9,547 bases of DNA from Candidatus Bathyarchaeota archaeon (GTDB lineage Archaea > Thermoproteota > Bathyarchaeia > 40CM-2-53-6 > FEN-987): NCBI GenBank assembly GCA_022865625.1, contig JALHTB010000178.1, positions 1-9,547 on the forward strand. Reading direction: 5' to 3'. Shown here one piece after another: positions 1 to 5,557 of the stretch. A model generated the notes under the pieces. That model worked only from the letters and a program-made list of their open reading frames with translations, was not told the DNA's origin and did not search any database. Each line of letters starts with the position of its first letter. Within the stretch, counting starts at the first letter, position 1. A program made the translations under genes and the position numbers.

Positions 1-333
1 CACCATGGGAGAAAACTGTTGAAGTTTGAGTTGAGTCTCCACATCCGTTTCGGACATGAAGACGCCTCCGCGAACATGAGAATGATACCAACCTACGATA
101 CTACCTCCTATTCTCTTATTGATTATGTCATCTGCGATCTTCGCGATCGAATCCCCGGTCAGAGTCGCGTGAGTGGAGTTTGACTCAGCGGCGCCTGTGG
201 CAGCGTCTTCAATCACAATGGCGTTGCCGGACTGTCCGCCGAGGAGTACTCCAACCACCTGCTCGTCTGGGTGCTCTCTCGCCTCCCTAACTACCTTATC
301 GATCACCTGGCCGGAGATCGCGACGTACGACAC
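1..333 (-). CDS. JAMM/MPN+ metalloprotease, 3' part beyond the left edge
   Basis: This is the N-terminal 111 codons of a Zn-dependent JAB1/MPN/Mov34 (JAMM) isopeptidase or deubiquitinase-like protein; the rest lies left of base 1. With the GTG at 333 as residue 1, the catalytic set is complete: E24 in DEQVVGVLLGG, then H84-S-H86, seven residues, S94, two residues, D97. This is the canonical E / HxH-x7-S-x2-D JAMM motif, so the protein should bind zinc and be active. Known archaeal relatives remove ubiquitin-like SAMP modifiers; others act on Cys or small-molecule conjugates. The frame is open back to a TAA at 382-384, and in-frame GTGs at 342 and 333 are the only good starts. I chose 333 because a TATA-like element is centred about 26 nt upstream, which suits a leaderless message, but 342 is possible. 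It lies about 50 nt downstream of the zinc-ribbon/B-box gene on the same strand, so the two may be cotranscribed. Confidence 0.9.
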   Translation of the reverse strand, partial: MSYVAISGQVIDKVVREAREHPDEQVVGVLLGGQSGNAIVIEDAATGAAESNSTHATLTGDSIAKIADDIINKRIGGSIVGWYHSHVRGGVFMSETDVETQLKLQQFSPMV

Positions 334-353
334 GGAAGACACACCAAACAGAT

Positions 354-364
354 GGTAAGTTAAA
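354..364 (-). promoter_or_regulatory. Possible TATA box for the JAMM gene
   Basis: On the minus strand this reads TCTTTAACTTA, an AT-rich archaeal box-A-like element preceded by a T-rich run. Its centre is about 26 nt from the GTG at 333, which would put the transcript start at or next to the start codon. There is no Shine-Dalgarno sequence before either GTG. It lies in the short gap after the upstream gene, so it would be an internal operon promoter. Match by eye only. Confidence 0.35.
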
Positions 365-388
365 GAAAAACTTGGGGGGATTTAAGGA

Positions 389-1204
389 CTATCGCCCTAT
401 CATGCCGAGGATGCCGGCGACTATTCCGAGTACGAAGCCTGCTATGAAGCCGCCCCCGATTATCAGGCTGAAGACAGCCATCGGGAAGACGACAACGCTG
501 CCGATTGTGCCATAGCCCAAGATCATCAGGATCGAGCCGACGATCAGGATCAGCCCAATGACTACCCCGAGGACAAATGTGATGTTACCGGTTGCAGTGG
601 AACCTGTAGGCAGTGGACACGAGTACCCGTCGATCTTGCAGATCCAGAAGAAGATGTTCGCCCAGAGAAATGAGCCGCCATAGAACTGCCATGCCAAAAG
701 CAAGCCTGCATTCAGTAGTACCACGATACCTGAAACCATAGAGATGATGAAGCCCCAAAGTGACCTTGCAGGGCCGCCCGGCATCATTGGTGCTCCCACC
801 GGACCGAACATCGGTCCAGGAAACGGCGCAAAGCCAGGTGCTGGTCCTGGAGGTCCGTATGCCTGTGCGGCTGGGGCTGGCGGTGCCATAGCCATCGGTG
901 GAACGATTCCAGCGTAGCATTGTACGCAGAGCACTAGATCCATGTAGGCCTTTGAGTCGTCACGACATATTGCTCGACCACAGCGGTTGCATATGTAGAC
1001 TGCAGGAAGGCTCGGGTGATAGAAGCACATTCCTGGAGGTGGAACTCTCATCGGAGCGCCTGGAGTCACTGGAGTCACTACGCGAACGGACGGCACTGGT
1101 TTCATCATTAGTGCTCCCGGAGCCGCTAGTGAACCGCCACAGCTCGAACAGAAAACGGCGTCGTCTCTGTTGTTGTATCCGCATGATGGACATCGCTTAA
1201 CCAA
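389..1204 (-). CDS. Zinc-ribbon and B-box-like membrane protein
   Basis: This is a 271-residue membrane protein of unknown function. An N-terminal zinc ribbon uses C5-x2-C8 and C19-x2-C22. A second zinc site resembling a B-box has C60-x2-H63, C72-x2-C75, C80 and C93-x2-C96. A Pro/Gly/Ala/Met-rich linker, about residues 98-146, leads to a C-terminal membrane region with helices near 152-174, 208-230 and one long or two short segments at 234-269. Two cysteines, C189 and C196, lie in the loop between helices 1 and 2. The zinc fingers are probably cytosolic and bind a protein partner (inference). The start is a TTG with an AAGGAGGAAG Shine-Dalgarno about 11 nt upstream; in-frame TGA lies two codons before it, and the next Met (33) would delete the zinc ribbon. 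The JAMM protease follows about 50 nt downstream on the same strand, which suggests the two act together. Domain family names are by motif only. Confidence 0.9.
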   Translation of the reverse strand: MVKRCPSCGYNNRDDAVFCSSCGGSLAAPGALMMKPVPSVRVVTPVTPGAPMRVPPPGMCFYHPSLPAVYICNRCGRAICRDDSKAYMDLVLCVQCYAGIVPPMAMAPPAPAAQAYGPPGPAPGFAPFPGPMFGPVGAPMMPGGPARSLWGFIISMVSGIVVLLNAGLLLAWQFYGGSFLWANIFFWICKIDGYSCPLPTGSTATGNITFVLGVVIGLILIVGSILMILGYGTIGSVVVFPMAVFSLIIGGGFIAGFVLGIVAGILGMIGR

Positions 1205-1215
1205 TATTCATTCTT

Positions 1216-1220
1216 CCTCC
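1216..1220 (-). promoter_or_regulatory. Shine-Dalgarno for the TTG-started zinc-ribbon gene
   Basis: The minus strand reads AAGGAGGAAGA, a strong anti-16S match (GGAGG core at 1216-1220). It lies 11 nt before the TTG at 1204 but only 4 nt before an out-of-frame ATG at 1211. That ATG opens a four-codon ORF (ATG AAT ATT GGT TAA, 1211-1197) that overlaps the real start. This supports the TTG as the gene start but leaves a possible start-site competition. Confidence 0.65.
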
Positions 1221-1256
1221 TTACATTCGTTGGACAATCCATCATGGTGGAGTAGT

Positions 1257-1276
1257 CTTAAACATTTAGTAAAAAC
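1257..1276 (-). promoter_or_regulatory. AT-rich promoter region of the zinc-ribbon gene
   Basis: On the minus strand this stretch reads GTTTTTACTAAATGTTTAAG. TTTAAG or TTACTAAAT could serve as the archaeal TATA box, giving a start of transcription near 1230-1240 and a short leader that carries the Shine-Dalgarno at 1216-1220. Which hexamer is used cannot be decided by eye. Confidence 0.4.
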
Positions 1277-1413
1277 AAATGGTGAGCGGCTGATAGACAA
1301 ACCCGGGCTTGACTAATCGACTCCAGACCCTGCTTCACACACGCACATTCCTGTCATTTCTGAGCTATGGCCTTCTAGGAAAATGTCGCCGTAAGTGCAT
1401 CTTCCATCGTGCT

Positions 1414-1426
1414 CGAAACTTTATTA
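1414..1426 (+). promoter_or_regulatory. BRE/TATA promoter of tRNA-Thr
   Basis: CGAAACTTTATTA contains a purine-rich BRE-like CGAAA followed by the TATA-like CTTTATTA. The TATA centre is about 32 nt before the tRNA 5' end, the expected archaeal distance if transcription starts a few nt ahead of the mature end. No other AT-rich element lies nearby on this strand. Confidence 0.5.
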
Positions 1427-1478
1427 GAAGATAGTTCCGACCTGAACCATCGTGGCCCCGGTGGCTCAGCTTGGTAGA

Positions 1479-1497
1479 TGTCAGGAAACAGCAGAAA
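1479..1497 (+). other. D-arm insertion in tRNA-Thr, probable second intron
   Basis: The 5' half of the D arm ends ...GGTAGA and the next usable tRNA bases are GCG-TTGCC. Removing these 19 nt joins GA to GC and makes a perfect D stem with GCTC (1464-1467). The boundary is ambiguous by one base because A1478 equals A1497. I could not fold a convincing bulge-helix-bulge around it; only TGT/ACA (1479-1481/1488-1490) pairs inside. Non-canonical D-arm introns are known in several archaea, which makes an intron the simplest reading. Confidence 0.55.
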
Positions 1498-1511
1498 GCG
1501 TTGCCTTGGTA

Positions 1512-1538
1512 AGAGTTGCCGATTGAGGACTCACACGG
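1512..1538 (+). other. Canonical 37/38 intron in tRNA-Thr
   Basis: This 27-nt insertion sits after A37, the usual archaeal intron position. It starts a 4-bp internal helix GAGT (1513-1516) with ACTC (1529-1532). The spacing fits a bulge-helix-bulge splice motif exactly: bulge T1510-A1511-A1512, a central 4-nt block 1506-1509 against 1533-1536, and bulge G1537-G1538-A1539 next to the anticodon stem. The central block is imperfect, with only T1507-A1535 and G1508-C1534 pairing cleanly, so this is a relaxed motif. A one-base shift gives the same spliced product. Confidence 0.75.
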
Positions 1539-1602
1539 AGGCAAAGGTCGCGGGTTCAAACCCCGCCCGGGGCTCCACAATCTTCTTTGTCCCTCCACGA
1601 GA

Positions 1603-1624
1603 CGACGCAACGTGATATGCGTCG
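1603..1624. other. 7-bp hairpin between tRNA-Thr and the kinase gene
   Basis: CGACGCA (1603-1609) pairs with TGCGTCG (1618-1624) around an 8-nt loop. It is followed by a GC-rich stretch containing GGGCCCGGGG. It lies downstream of both the tRNA (plus) and the kinase (minus), so it may help end transcription or process either transcript. It has no T-tract next to it, and the rest of the 88-nt gap (1578-1665) shows nothing else. Confidence 0.35.
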
Positions 1625-1665
1625 GGGCCCGGGGTGCCAGGAACTAGCGGCCATGTGGGTACGCA

Positions 1666-2622
1666 CTAGGAGCCCTTTGGAGTGCTCGTTCGCGAAACCC
1701 ACTTCTCAAGTTCAGACCTCGTGGGGCTGCCTCTCGTCTCAGTCTTGGTAGCTTTCAAGGCACCCGCCCAGTTTGCCCGCTGTAGGGCTTCCTCGTCACT
1801 GCGTTTCATTGCCTTAGCAGCTGAGAAGGCTCCGAGGAAGGCGTCGCCACAGCCCACGGTGTTGACGATCCTCAGTCCCCATTTCGCGAGATCGATCCCT
1901 GGAATTCGAATCGTTGATTCGGATCCGAACATCGTGCATCCTTCTTTGCCGGATTTCAGGATCGCGGTCAGATGTGGGTTGATCGCTGACAGGTGTCTCG
2001 CGGCTTCGGTGGGCTCCTTGACTCCCGTCATGTATTCAACCTCAATCTCGTTGAGAAACAAGTAGCTTGTACAAAGAAGTATTCTGCGAAGTCTCTCCAT
2101 ACCTGCTTCTGCCCTAACGCCAGGATCCCACGCGACAAGTCCTCCGGCTTCGTGCGCAATCCTCGCGATGGCTTCCACCGCCTCCGCTGGTGGATCAGTT
2201 ATGGCAGTGATTGCTGCGGATTGTATGATTTCTCTCATCTGTCTGCTCGAGATATCTGCGGGGCTCAACATGGCATTGGCTCCGAAGTAGGTGTGAATCA
2301 CGTTCTCCCCGGAATCGTCGGTGACGATGTACGCCTGTCCAGACTCCGCGTCCGCCTTACGACTGATCGCAGAAGTATCAACTCCTTCGTCGCTGAGAAG
2401 GCGAATCTGCGTATCTGCTATGTCGTCACAGCCCAGTGCCCCTATGATTCCGACTTGGCCAGGCCCGAGGAGTCTGGCTGCAGCCACTGACATGTTGCCG
2501 GCTTTGCCCCCAGGTACTCTCGTGATTCGTAGCACGGGGGTCTCTTCGCCAGGCTGAGGAAACCTCTTCACAAACAGATTGACATCCCAGTTTATGGCGC
2601 CAGCTGCAATAACCTTGACCAA
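1666..2622 (-). CDS. PfkB/ribokinase-family sugar or nucleoside kinase
   Basis: This 318-residue protein has the length and fold markers of the PfkB (ribokinase) family, which phosphorylates sugars or nucleosides with a nucleotide donor. The N-terminal substrate motif is PGGKAGNMS at residues 37-45 (ribokinase has GGKGAN). The C-terminal motif is NTVGCGDAFLG at 254-264, with G257-C-G-D260 forming the anion hole and the catalytic base; the usual family form is DTxGAGD, so the Asp before T is Asn here. Upstream in-frame TGA and the conserved N-terminus fix the start at TTG, with GAGGGAG just upstream. Its neighbours are nucleoside-degrading enzymes, so ribose (from the hydrolase) or ribose-1-phosphate (from the phosphorylase) are the favoured substrates by inference; a nucleoside kinase is also possible. 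It is transcribed away from the URO-D-fold gene. Confidence 0.9.
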   Translation of the reverse strand: MVKVIAAGAINWDVNLFVKRFPQPGEETPVLRITRVPGGKAGNMSVAAARLLGPGQVGIIGALGCDDIADTQIRLLSDEGVDTSAISRKADAESGQAYIVTDDSGENVIHTYFGANAMLSPADISSRQMREIIQSAAITAITDPPAEAVEAIARIAHEAGGLVAWDPGVRAEAGMERLRRILLCTSYLFLNEIEVEYMTGVKEPTEAARHLSAINPHLTAILKSGKEGCTMFGSESTIRIPGIDLAKWGLRIVNTVGCGDAFLGAFSAAKAMKRSDEEALQRANWAGALKATKTETRGSPTRSELEKWVSRTSTPKGS

Positions 2623-2626
2623 GGGT

Positions 2627-2633
2627 CTCCCTC
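2627..2633 (-). promoter_or_regulatory. Shine-Dalgarno of the kinase gene
   Basis: GAGGGAG on the minus strand ends 4 nt before the TTG at 2622. An overlapping GTG at 2635 is out of frame, so this site supports the TTG start. Confidence 0.5.
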
Positions 2634-2652
2634 ACAAATACATGATAGAAGG

Positions 2653-2666
2653 GAAGATAAATCAAG
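2653..2666 (-). promoter_or_regulatory. Probable TATA box of the kinase gene
   Basis: The minus strand reads CTTGATTTATCTTC, with TTTAT as a box-A-like core. Its centre is about 37 nt before the TTG, predicting a leader of roughly 10 nt. It is the best AT-rich candidate in the 134-nt divergent region; the plus-strand URO-D gene has no equally good TATA box of its own. Confidence 0.4.
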
Positions 2667-2700
2667 AGACTCGACCCGTAAGCCCAAGAACAGACGGCCC

Positions 2701-2726
2701 TCTCTCTGCTGGCATTCGGGGAGAGA
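2701..2726. repeat. Inverted repeat in the divergent kinase / URO-D region
   Basis: TCTCTC (2701-2706) and GAGAGA (2721-2726) are perfect inverted copies separated by 14 nt. The position between two divergent genes would suit an operator, and the element lies 31 nt before the plus-strand GTG. Six-base purine-pyrimidine arms are common by chance, so support is weak. Confidence 0.2.
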
Positions 2727-2756
2727 CCCCCAATCCTATGCGAAAAGACCCACAGG

Positions 2757-3815
2757 GTGCATAGTGCCGTCGATCTGAAGGTGTTGAGACTGGATTCCCG
2801 ACAGTTGGTCTCCCAGGCGATGCAGGGCAAGGTAACCGAACTCCCGGTCTATTTCTGGCTCGCAGATCCCGAGCTCGAGGCAAGAGTGGGCGATATCGTC
2901 GGTGTCAGATGTTGGTTCAAGCGCCTTGAGTTTCTGGAGAGAGGCGGGCCTTTCAGGAGAGGCTCGGAGACCCGGCGGGAATGGTGTGACAGACTTCAAC
3001 CAAACGAATACGACTGGCCAACCGTCGACGAGCTCATGTCTGAGATGGACGAGGTAGTGGCTGCCACGCTCAAGGTGGACGAGTCGAAATCGTTTCAACT
3101 CGAGGTCTTGGGACCGACGGAGTACTCTGAGTACTCTTGCAGTTCAGGGAAGACCCCCGAGGCGATGAAGCTGAACCAAGTTACGCATCAATTCGACTTC
3201 TCAGTATTGACGATTCTCGACCCTCGAAAAGCCGACATGATCCACAGGAGATTCTTCGACCTTCTTTTTGAAGTCGCGAGGAGAGCAACCGAGTATGATG
3301 GAATCGATTCTATCAGGATCGCCGACGATTTCTGCACCTACGCAGGATCGATCTACAGGCCGGACTTCACCGATGCAATTCTGGGCCGACAGGTGGAGCT
3401 CGGGAAAGCGATCACGAAGGGAGGTAAGTATTCAGTACTCCATAGTGACGGGGATCTCAGGAAACACCTGCTTCCGCTCGCGAAAGCCTACTCGGGATTT
3501 CATCCCTTGGACATTGGATCGAAATCGACTGTCGCAGACGCTCACGAATGGGCTACAGCCCTCAAGGCAGTGAGAGCATTGCTGCCTGACACGGTCTTCT
3601 TCACCGGCATTCCGGTGGATCTTCTGTGCAGCTCGCATGTTTCAGCCGATGGACTCGTCGAAGTGGTTAGACATGTGGCCGAGAGTGTAGGTCGAGAACG
3701 ATTGGTCTTGACGACAACGCATAGGCCTTACCCCGGTTGGTCATTTCAGGACTTTGAAGAGAAGGCTCGTGCAATCAAACGCTTCACACGGGCTGTTGCC
3801 ATGCAGACGACTTAG
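2757..3815 (+). CDS. URO-D-fold (uroporphyrinogen decarboxylase-like) protein
   Basis: This protein of up to 352 residues belongs to the URO-D/MtaA superfamily, whose members decarboxylate uroporphyrinogen or move methyl groups between corrinoid proteins and thiols. Supporting marks are the N-terminal SRQLVSQAMQGKVTELPVYF pattern (about residues 15-34), the HSDGD motif at 229-233 followed by a LLPLAKAYSGFHPLDIG segment, and the C-terminal TTTHRPYPGW region. Methyltransferases of the MtaA type bind zinc through H-x-C plus a later Cys; here the first site is H229-S-D231, so a standard thiol methyltransferase is unlikely. No haem-biosynthesis neighbours are present, so the substrate is unknown. 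The first in-frame start is the GTG at 2757, with no Shine-Dalgarno; GTG 2781 or TTG 2784 would give an N-terminus more typical of the family. It converges with the phosphorylase gene, leaving 21 nt between stops. Confidence 0.82.
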   Translation: MHSAVDLKVLRLDSRQLVSQAMQGKVTELPVYFWLADPELEARVGDIVGVRCWFKRLEFLERGGPFRRGSETRREWCDRLQPNEYDWPTVDELMSEMDEVVAATLKVDESKSFQLEVLGPTEYSEYSCSSGKTPEAMKLNQVTHQFDFSVLTILDPRKADMIHRRFFDLLFEVARRATEYDGIDSIRIADDFCTYAGSIYRPDFTDAILGRQVELGKAITKGGKYSVLHSDGDLRKHLLPLAKAYSGFHPLDIGSKSTVADAHEWATALKAVRALLPDTVFFTGIPVDLLCSSHVSADGLVEVVRHVAESVGRERLVLTTTHRPYPGWSFQDFEEKARAIKRFTRAVAMQTT

Positions 3816-3836
3816 CTCAGTAATGATCATCCGATC

Positions 3837-4700
3837 CTAGGCGCGCGGGGTGTAGCTCAGCGAAGGGAACCAGCTGCTCTTGCCTTTGCTTTCCTTGTCC
3901 CGATCCCATTTGTCCAGGATCTTCACGGCTTCAACTGCACATCTGCAAGCTCTGAGGATGTACTCTGGTTTGGGCTGGAAGGCTTCTTCGACCGACAGCT
4001 CCTGTCCAGGCTTCTGAGCTTCATCTGCTATCACGAGGTCAATGATCGAGCAGACACACCCTGCACGTAGCCGGAACAGATTCGCGAGCGTGAAGATGGT
4101 TGACGCTTCCATCTCAGAGCTGATGACGTTCGCTCTTGTGAAGTCCGCTTCGACGTTCTTCATCCAACTCTGCTGGTAGCCTCCAAATGCCATGCCCGCG
4201 TACAGGCTGTCGCCGGATTTGGTTATGCCCACGTGATAATCGGCCCTTATGCGCTCCGCGGCCTCGATGAGCGCCATCACAACTTCCGGTGTGCTCACGG
4301 CTGGGTACTCGATCGGAACGTATTGTCGAGTGGTGCCTTCCCATCTGACCGCGCCGGTTGCTATTGCGATGTCCCCGATCTTCTGGTTCTTCTGTTGTCC
4401 GCCACATGTTCCGACGCGTATGAATGTGTCAGCACCGCATCTTGCCAACTCCTCAACTGCAATCGCGACAGATGGGCTCCCAATCCCTGTCGATGTTGAG
4501 GAGATATCCACGCCAGAGACCTTGCCGGTGTACGTTACATACTGACGGTTTTCGGCGACCATGCGTGACTGATCCCAGAGTGATGCGATTACCTTCACAC
4601 GAGCGGGGTCGCCCGGAAGAAGGACATATCGTGCGACATCTCCTTTCCTGCACTTGATGTGATACTGTAATGTGTCAGGCATTGCCGGATCACTTTTCAT
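3837..4700 (-). CDS. Nucleoside phosphorylase, uridine-phosphorylase family
   Basis: This 287-residue NP-I family enzyme should split a nucleoside with phosphate into base and (deoxy)ribose-1-phosphate in the cytoplasm. It aligns end to end with E. coli Udp. Phosphate-site residues are kept: G30-D-P-A-R34, R52, and R95-V-G-T98. The ribose-binding E196-M-E198 is also present. In contrast, the uracil-anchoring Gln166 and Arg168 of E. coli (in YPGQER) align with Met170 and Phe172 (YAGMAF), so uridine specificity is doubtful; a purine or other nucleoside is possible. The frame is open to 4778, but the ATG at 4700 shares ATGA with the stop of the EcfT gene, a classic coupled junction, and starts where Udp homologues start. 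It is last in the leftward operon after the ECF S and T components. Confidence 0.92.
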   Translation of the reverse strand: MKSDPAMPDTLQYHIKCRKGDVARYVLLPGDPARVKVIASLWDQSRMVAENRQYVTYTGKVSGVDISSTSTGIGSPSVAIAVEELARCGADTFIRVGTCGGQQKNQKIGDIAIATGAVRWEGTTRQYVPIEYPAVSTPEVVMALIEAAERIRADYHVGITKSGDSLYAGMAFGGYQQSWMKNVEADFTRANVISSEMEASTIFTLANLFRLRAGCVCSIIDLVIADEAQKPGQELSVEEAFQPKPEYILRACRCAVEAVKILDKWDRDKESKGKSSWFPSLSYTPRA

Positions 4701-5551
4701 CCGCCTGGTCTCACATACTGGATACCGGCCATGAAAGGTACCAAGCCCCGGGTCCAGATGAGATAGATGAAGACACATGTCATTATTCCGATAATCGTCA
4801 TGACAGCGTAGTCTGAGGCTTTCAGCTTCGGGTCTCGTAGCATCACTTTCTTCACCGGGGCGCTAAAGCCGCGTGACTCTAATGCAATGGCTCTGATTTG
4901 GGTTTGATTGATTGCTCCAAGTGTCAGTGGAATCATGAGCACTACGATGCTCTTGAATCGATCAACCAGCTTGGCTTGGACGTTGAGCCCTCTGGAGACT
5001 TGAGCCTGATAGATCGTCGTTATCTCGTTTGTGAGGATGGGTATGAGTTGAATCGTCGCCAGAAAGGCATATGCGAACTTGTATGGCAGTCTACTCTTCA
5101 GCATGATCGCAGCGAGATCTGACGGGTGAGTGGTCACGTAGGCGAGCAGTGCAGCAGTTATCGTGACCGCTAAGCGTGATGTCCAGACGGATACGTAGAC
5201 CGTTCCCTCAAGGTAGAGGCCGACAGTAAATCCGAATACCTCCACGGCAGCTATGGCAGTCCTGTTTTGCGAGAATCCGAATGGGCCGCCAATTATCCCC
5301 ATACCGAGCAGTATGATAGGGAGCACAATTATCACAAGAACTGTCGCGACGAATCTCTGGATACGGGCGACAAAAGCGAGGAACATCACGACAACAAAAG
5401 ACACCAATGTCACGTAGAGGTCGTAGAATATGTAGTTGAATAGGGAGATCCAAAGAAAAAAGAGGAACTTGGTCCGCCCATCGAGGCGATGCACGAATGT
5501 ATCTCGAGCCACATAGCCGGACTTGAGTATCGCGAACGCGGTGCTCGACAT
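4697..5551 (-). CDS. ecfT: ECF transporter transmembrane component EcfT
   Basis: This 284-residue protein is the T (CbiQ-family) subunit that couples the two ECF ATPases to the substrate-binding S subunit in the membrane. It has a short N-terminal segment ending DGRTKF (24-29), typical of the family. Hydrophobic helices run at about 29-60, 66-90, 104-138, 160-176, 200-216 and 248-266. The two coupling helices carry the diagnostic motifs Q-A-Q-V-S186-R-G188 and A-L-E-S226-R-G228, variants of the consensus Ala-Arg-Gly; these dock into the ATPases. The gene starts 6 nt after the stop of the S-component gene and its TGA overlaps the ATG of the phosphorylase, so all three are one transcript. Ser replaces Ala in both motifs, a mild variation that should still work. 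Confidence 0.93.
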   Translation of the reverse strand: MSSTAFAILKSGYVARDTFVHRLDGRTKFLFFLWISLFNYIFYDLYVTLVSFVVVMFLAFVARIQRFVATVLVIIVLPIILLGMGIIGGPFGFSQNRTAIAAVEVFGFTVGLYLEGTVYVSVWTSRLAVTITAALLAYVTTHPSDLAAIMLKSRLPYKFAYAFLATIQLIPILTNEITTIYQAQVSRGLNVQAKLVDRFKSIVVLMIPLTLGAINQTQIRAIALESRGFSAPVKKVMLRDPKLKASDYAVMTIIGIMTCVFIYLIWTRGLVPFMAGIQYVRPGG

Positions 5552-5557
5552 TTCGCA

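Larger units (their letters stand above)
1455..1577 (+). tRNA. trnT: tRNA-Thr (anticodon GGU), interrupted
   Basis: The acceptor stem is GCCCCGG (1455-1461) paired with CCGGGGC (1567-1573), then discriminator T1574 and an encoded CCA (1575-1577). The T arm is GCGGG-TTCAAAC-CCCGC (1550-1566). The anticodon stem is TTGCC (1501-1505) paired with GGCAA (1540-1544). The loop begins TTGGTA, giving anticodon GGT at 1508-1510 followed by A37. A U73 discriminator is usual for archaeal tRNA-Thr. The gene is interrupted twice: a 27-nt intron between positions 37 and 38 (1512-1538), and a 19-nt insertion in the 3' strand of the D stem (1479-1497). Removing both restores the D stem GCTC/GAGC and a normal 77-nt tRNA. 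The identity call is firm because each arm pairs without mismatch; the D-arm insertion is less certain as a spliced intron. Confidence 0.9.

Noticed and set aside
173..358. Plus-strand open frame of 61 codons at the left edge
   Set aside because: It lies antisense to the JAMM gene, whose catalytic residues are all in the minus frame; its own product is Ser/Thr/Pro-rich with no known motif.
1365..1610. Minus-strand open frame of 81 codons
   Set aside because: It runs across tRNA-Thr on the opposite strand; its apparent protein is the tRNA read backwards (GLNPRPLPP corresponds to the T arm and acceptor).
3823..3830. Palindrome ATGATCAT between the convergent stops
   Set aside because: An 8-base palindrome is expected by chance at this density and has no T-tract or partner to make it a terminator.
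4686..4703. 5-bp hairpin CGGAT/ATCCG around the phosphorylase start
   Set aside because: It could hide the start codon in mRNA, but five pairs with an 8-nt loop inside an overlapping coding junction is likely to be chance.
4701..4778. 26-residue N-terminal extension of the phosphorylase
   Set aside because: It would overlap the EcfT C-terminus by about 80 nt and has no family similarity; the ATG at 4700 in the ATGA overlap fits homologues.
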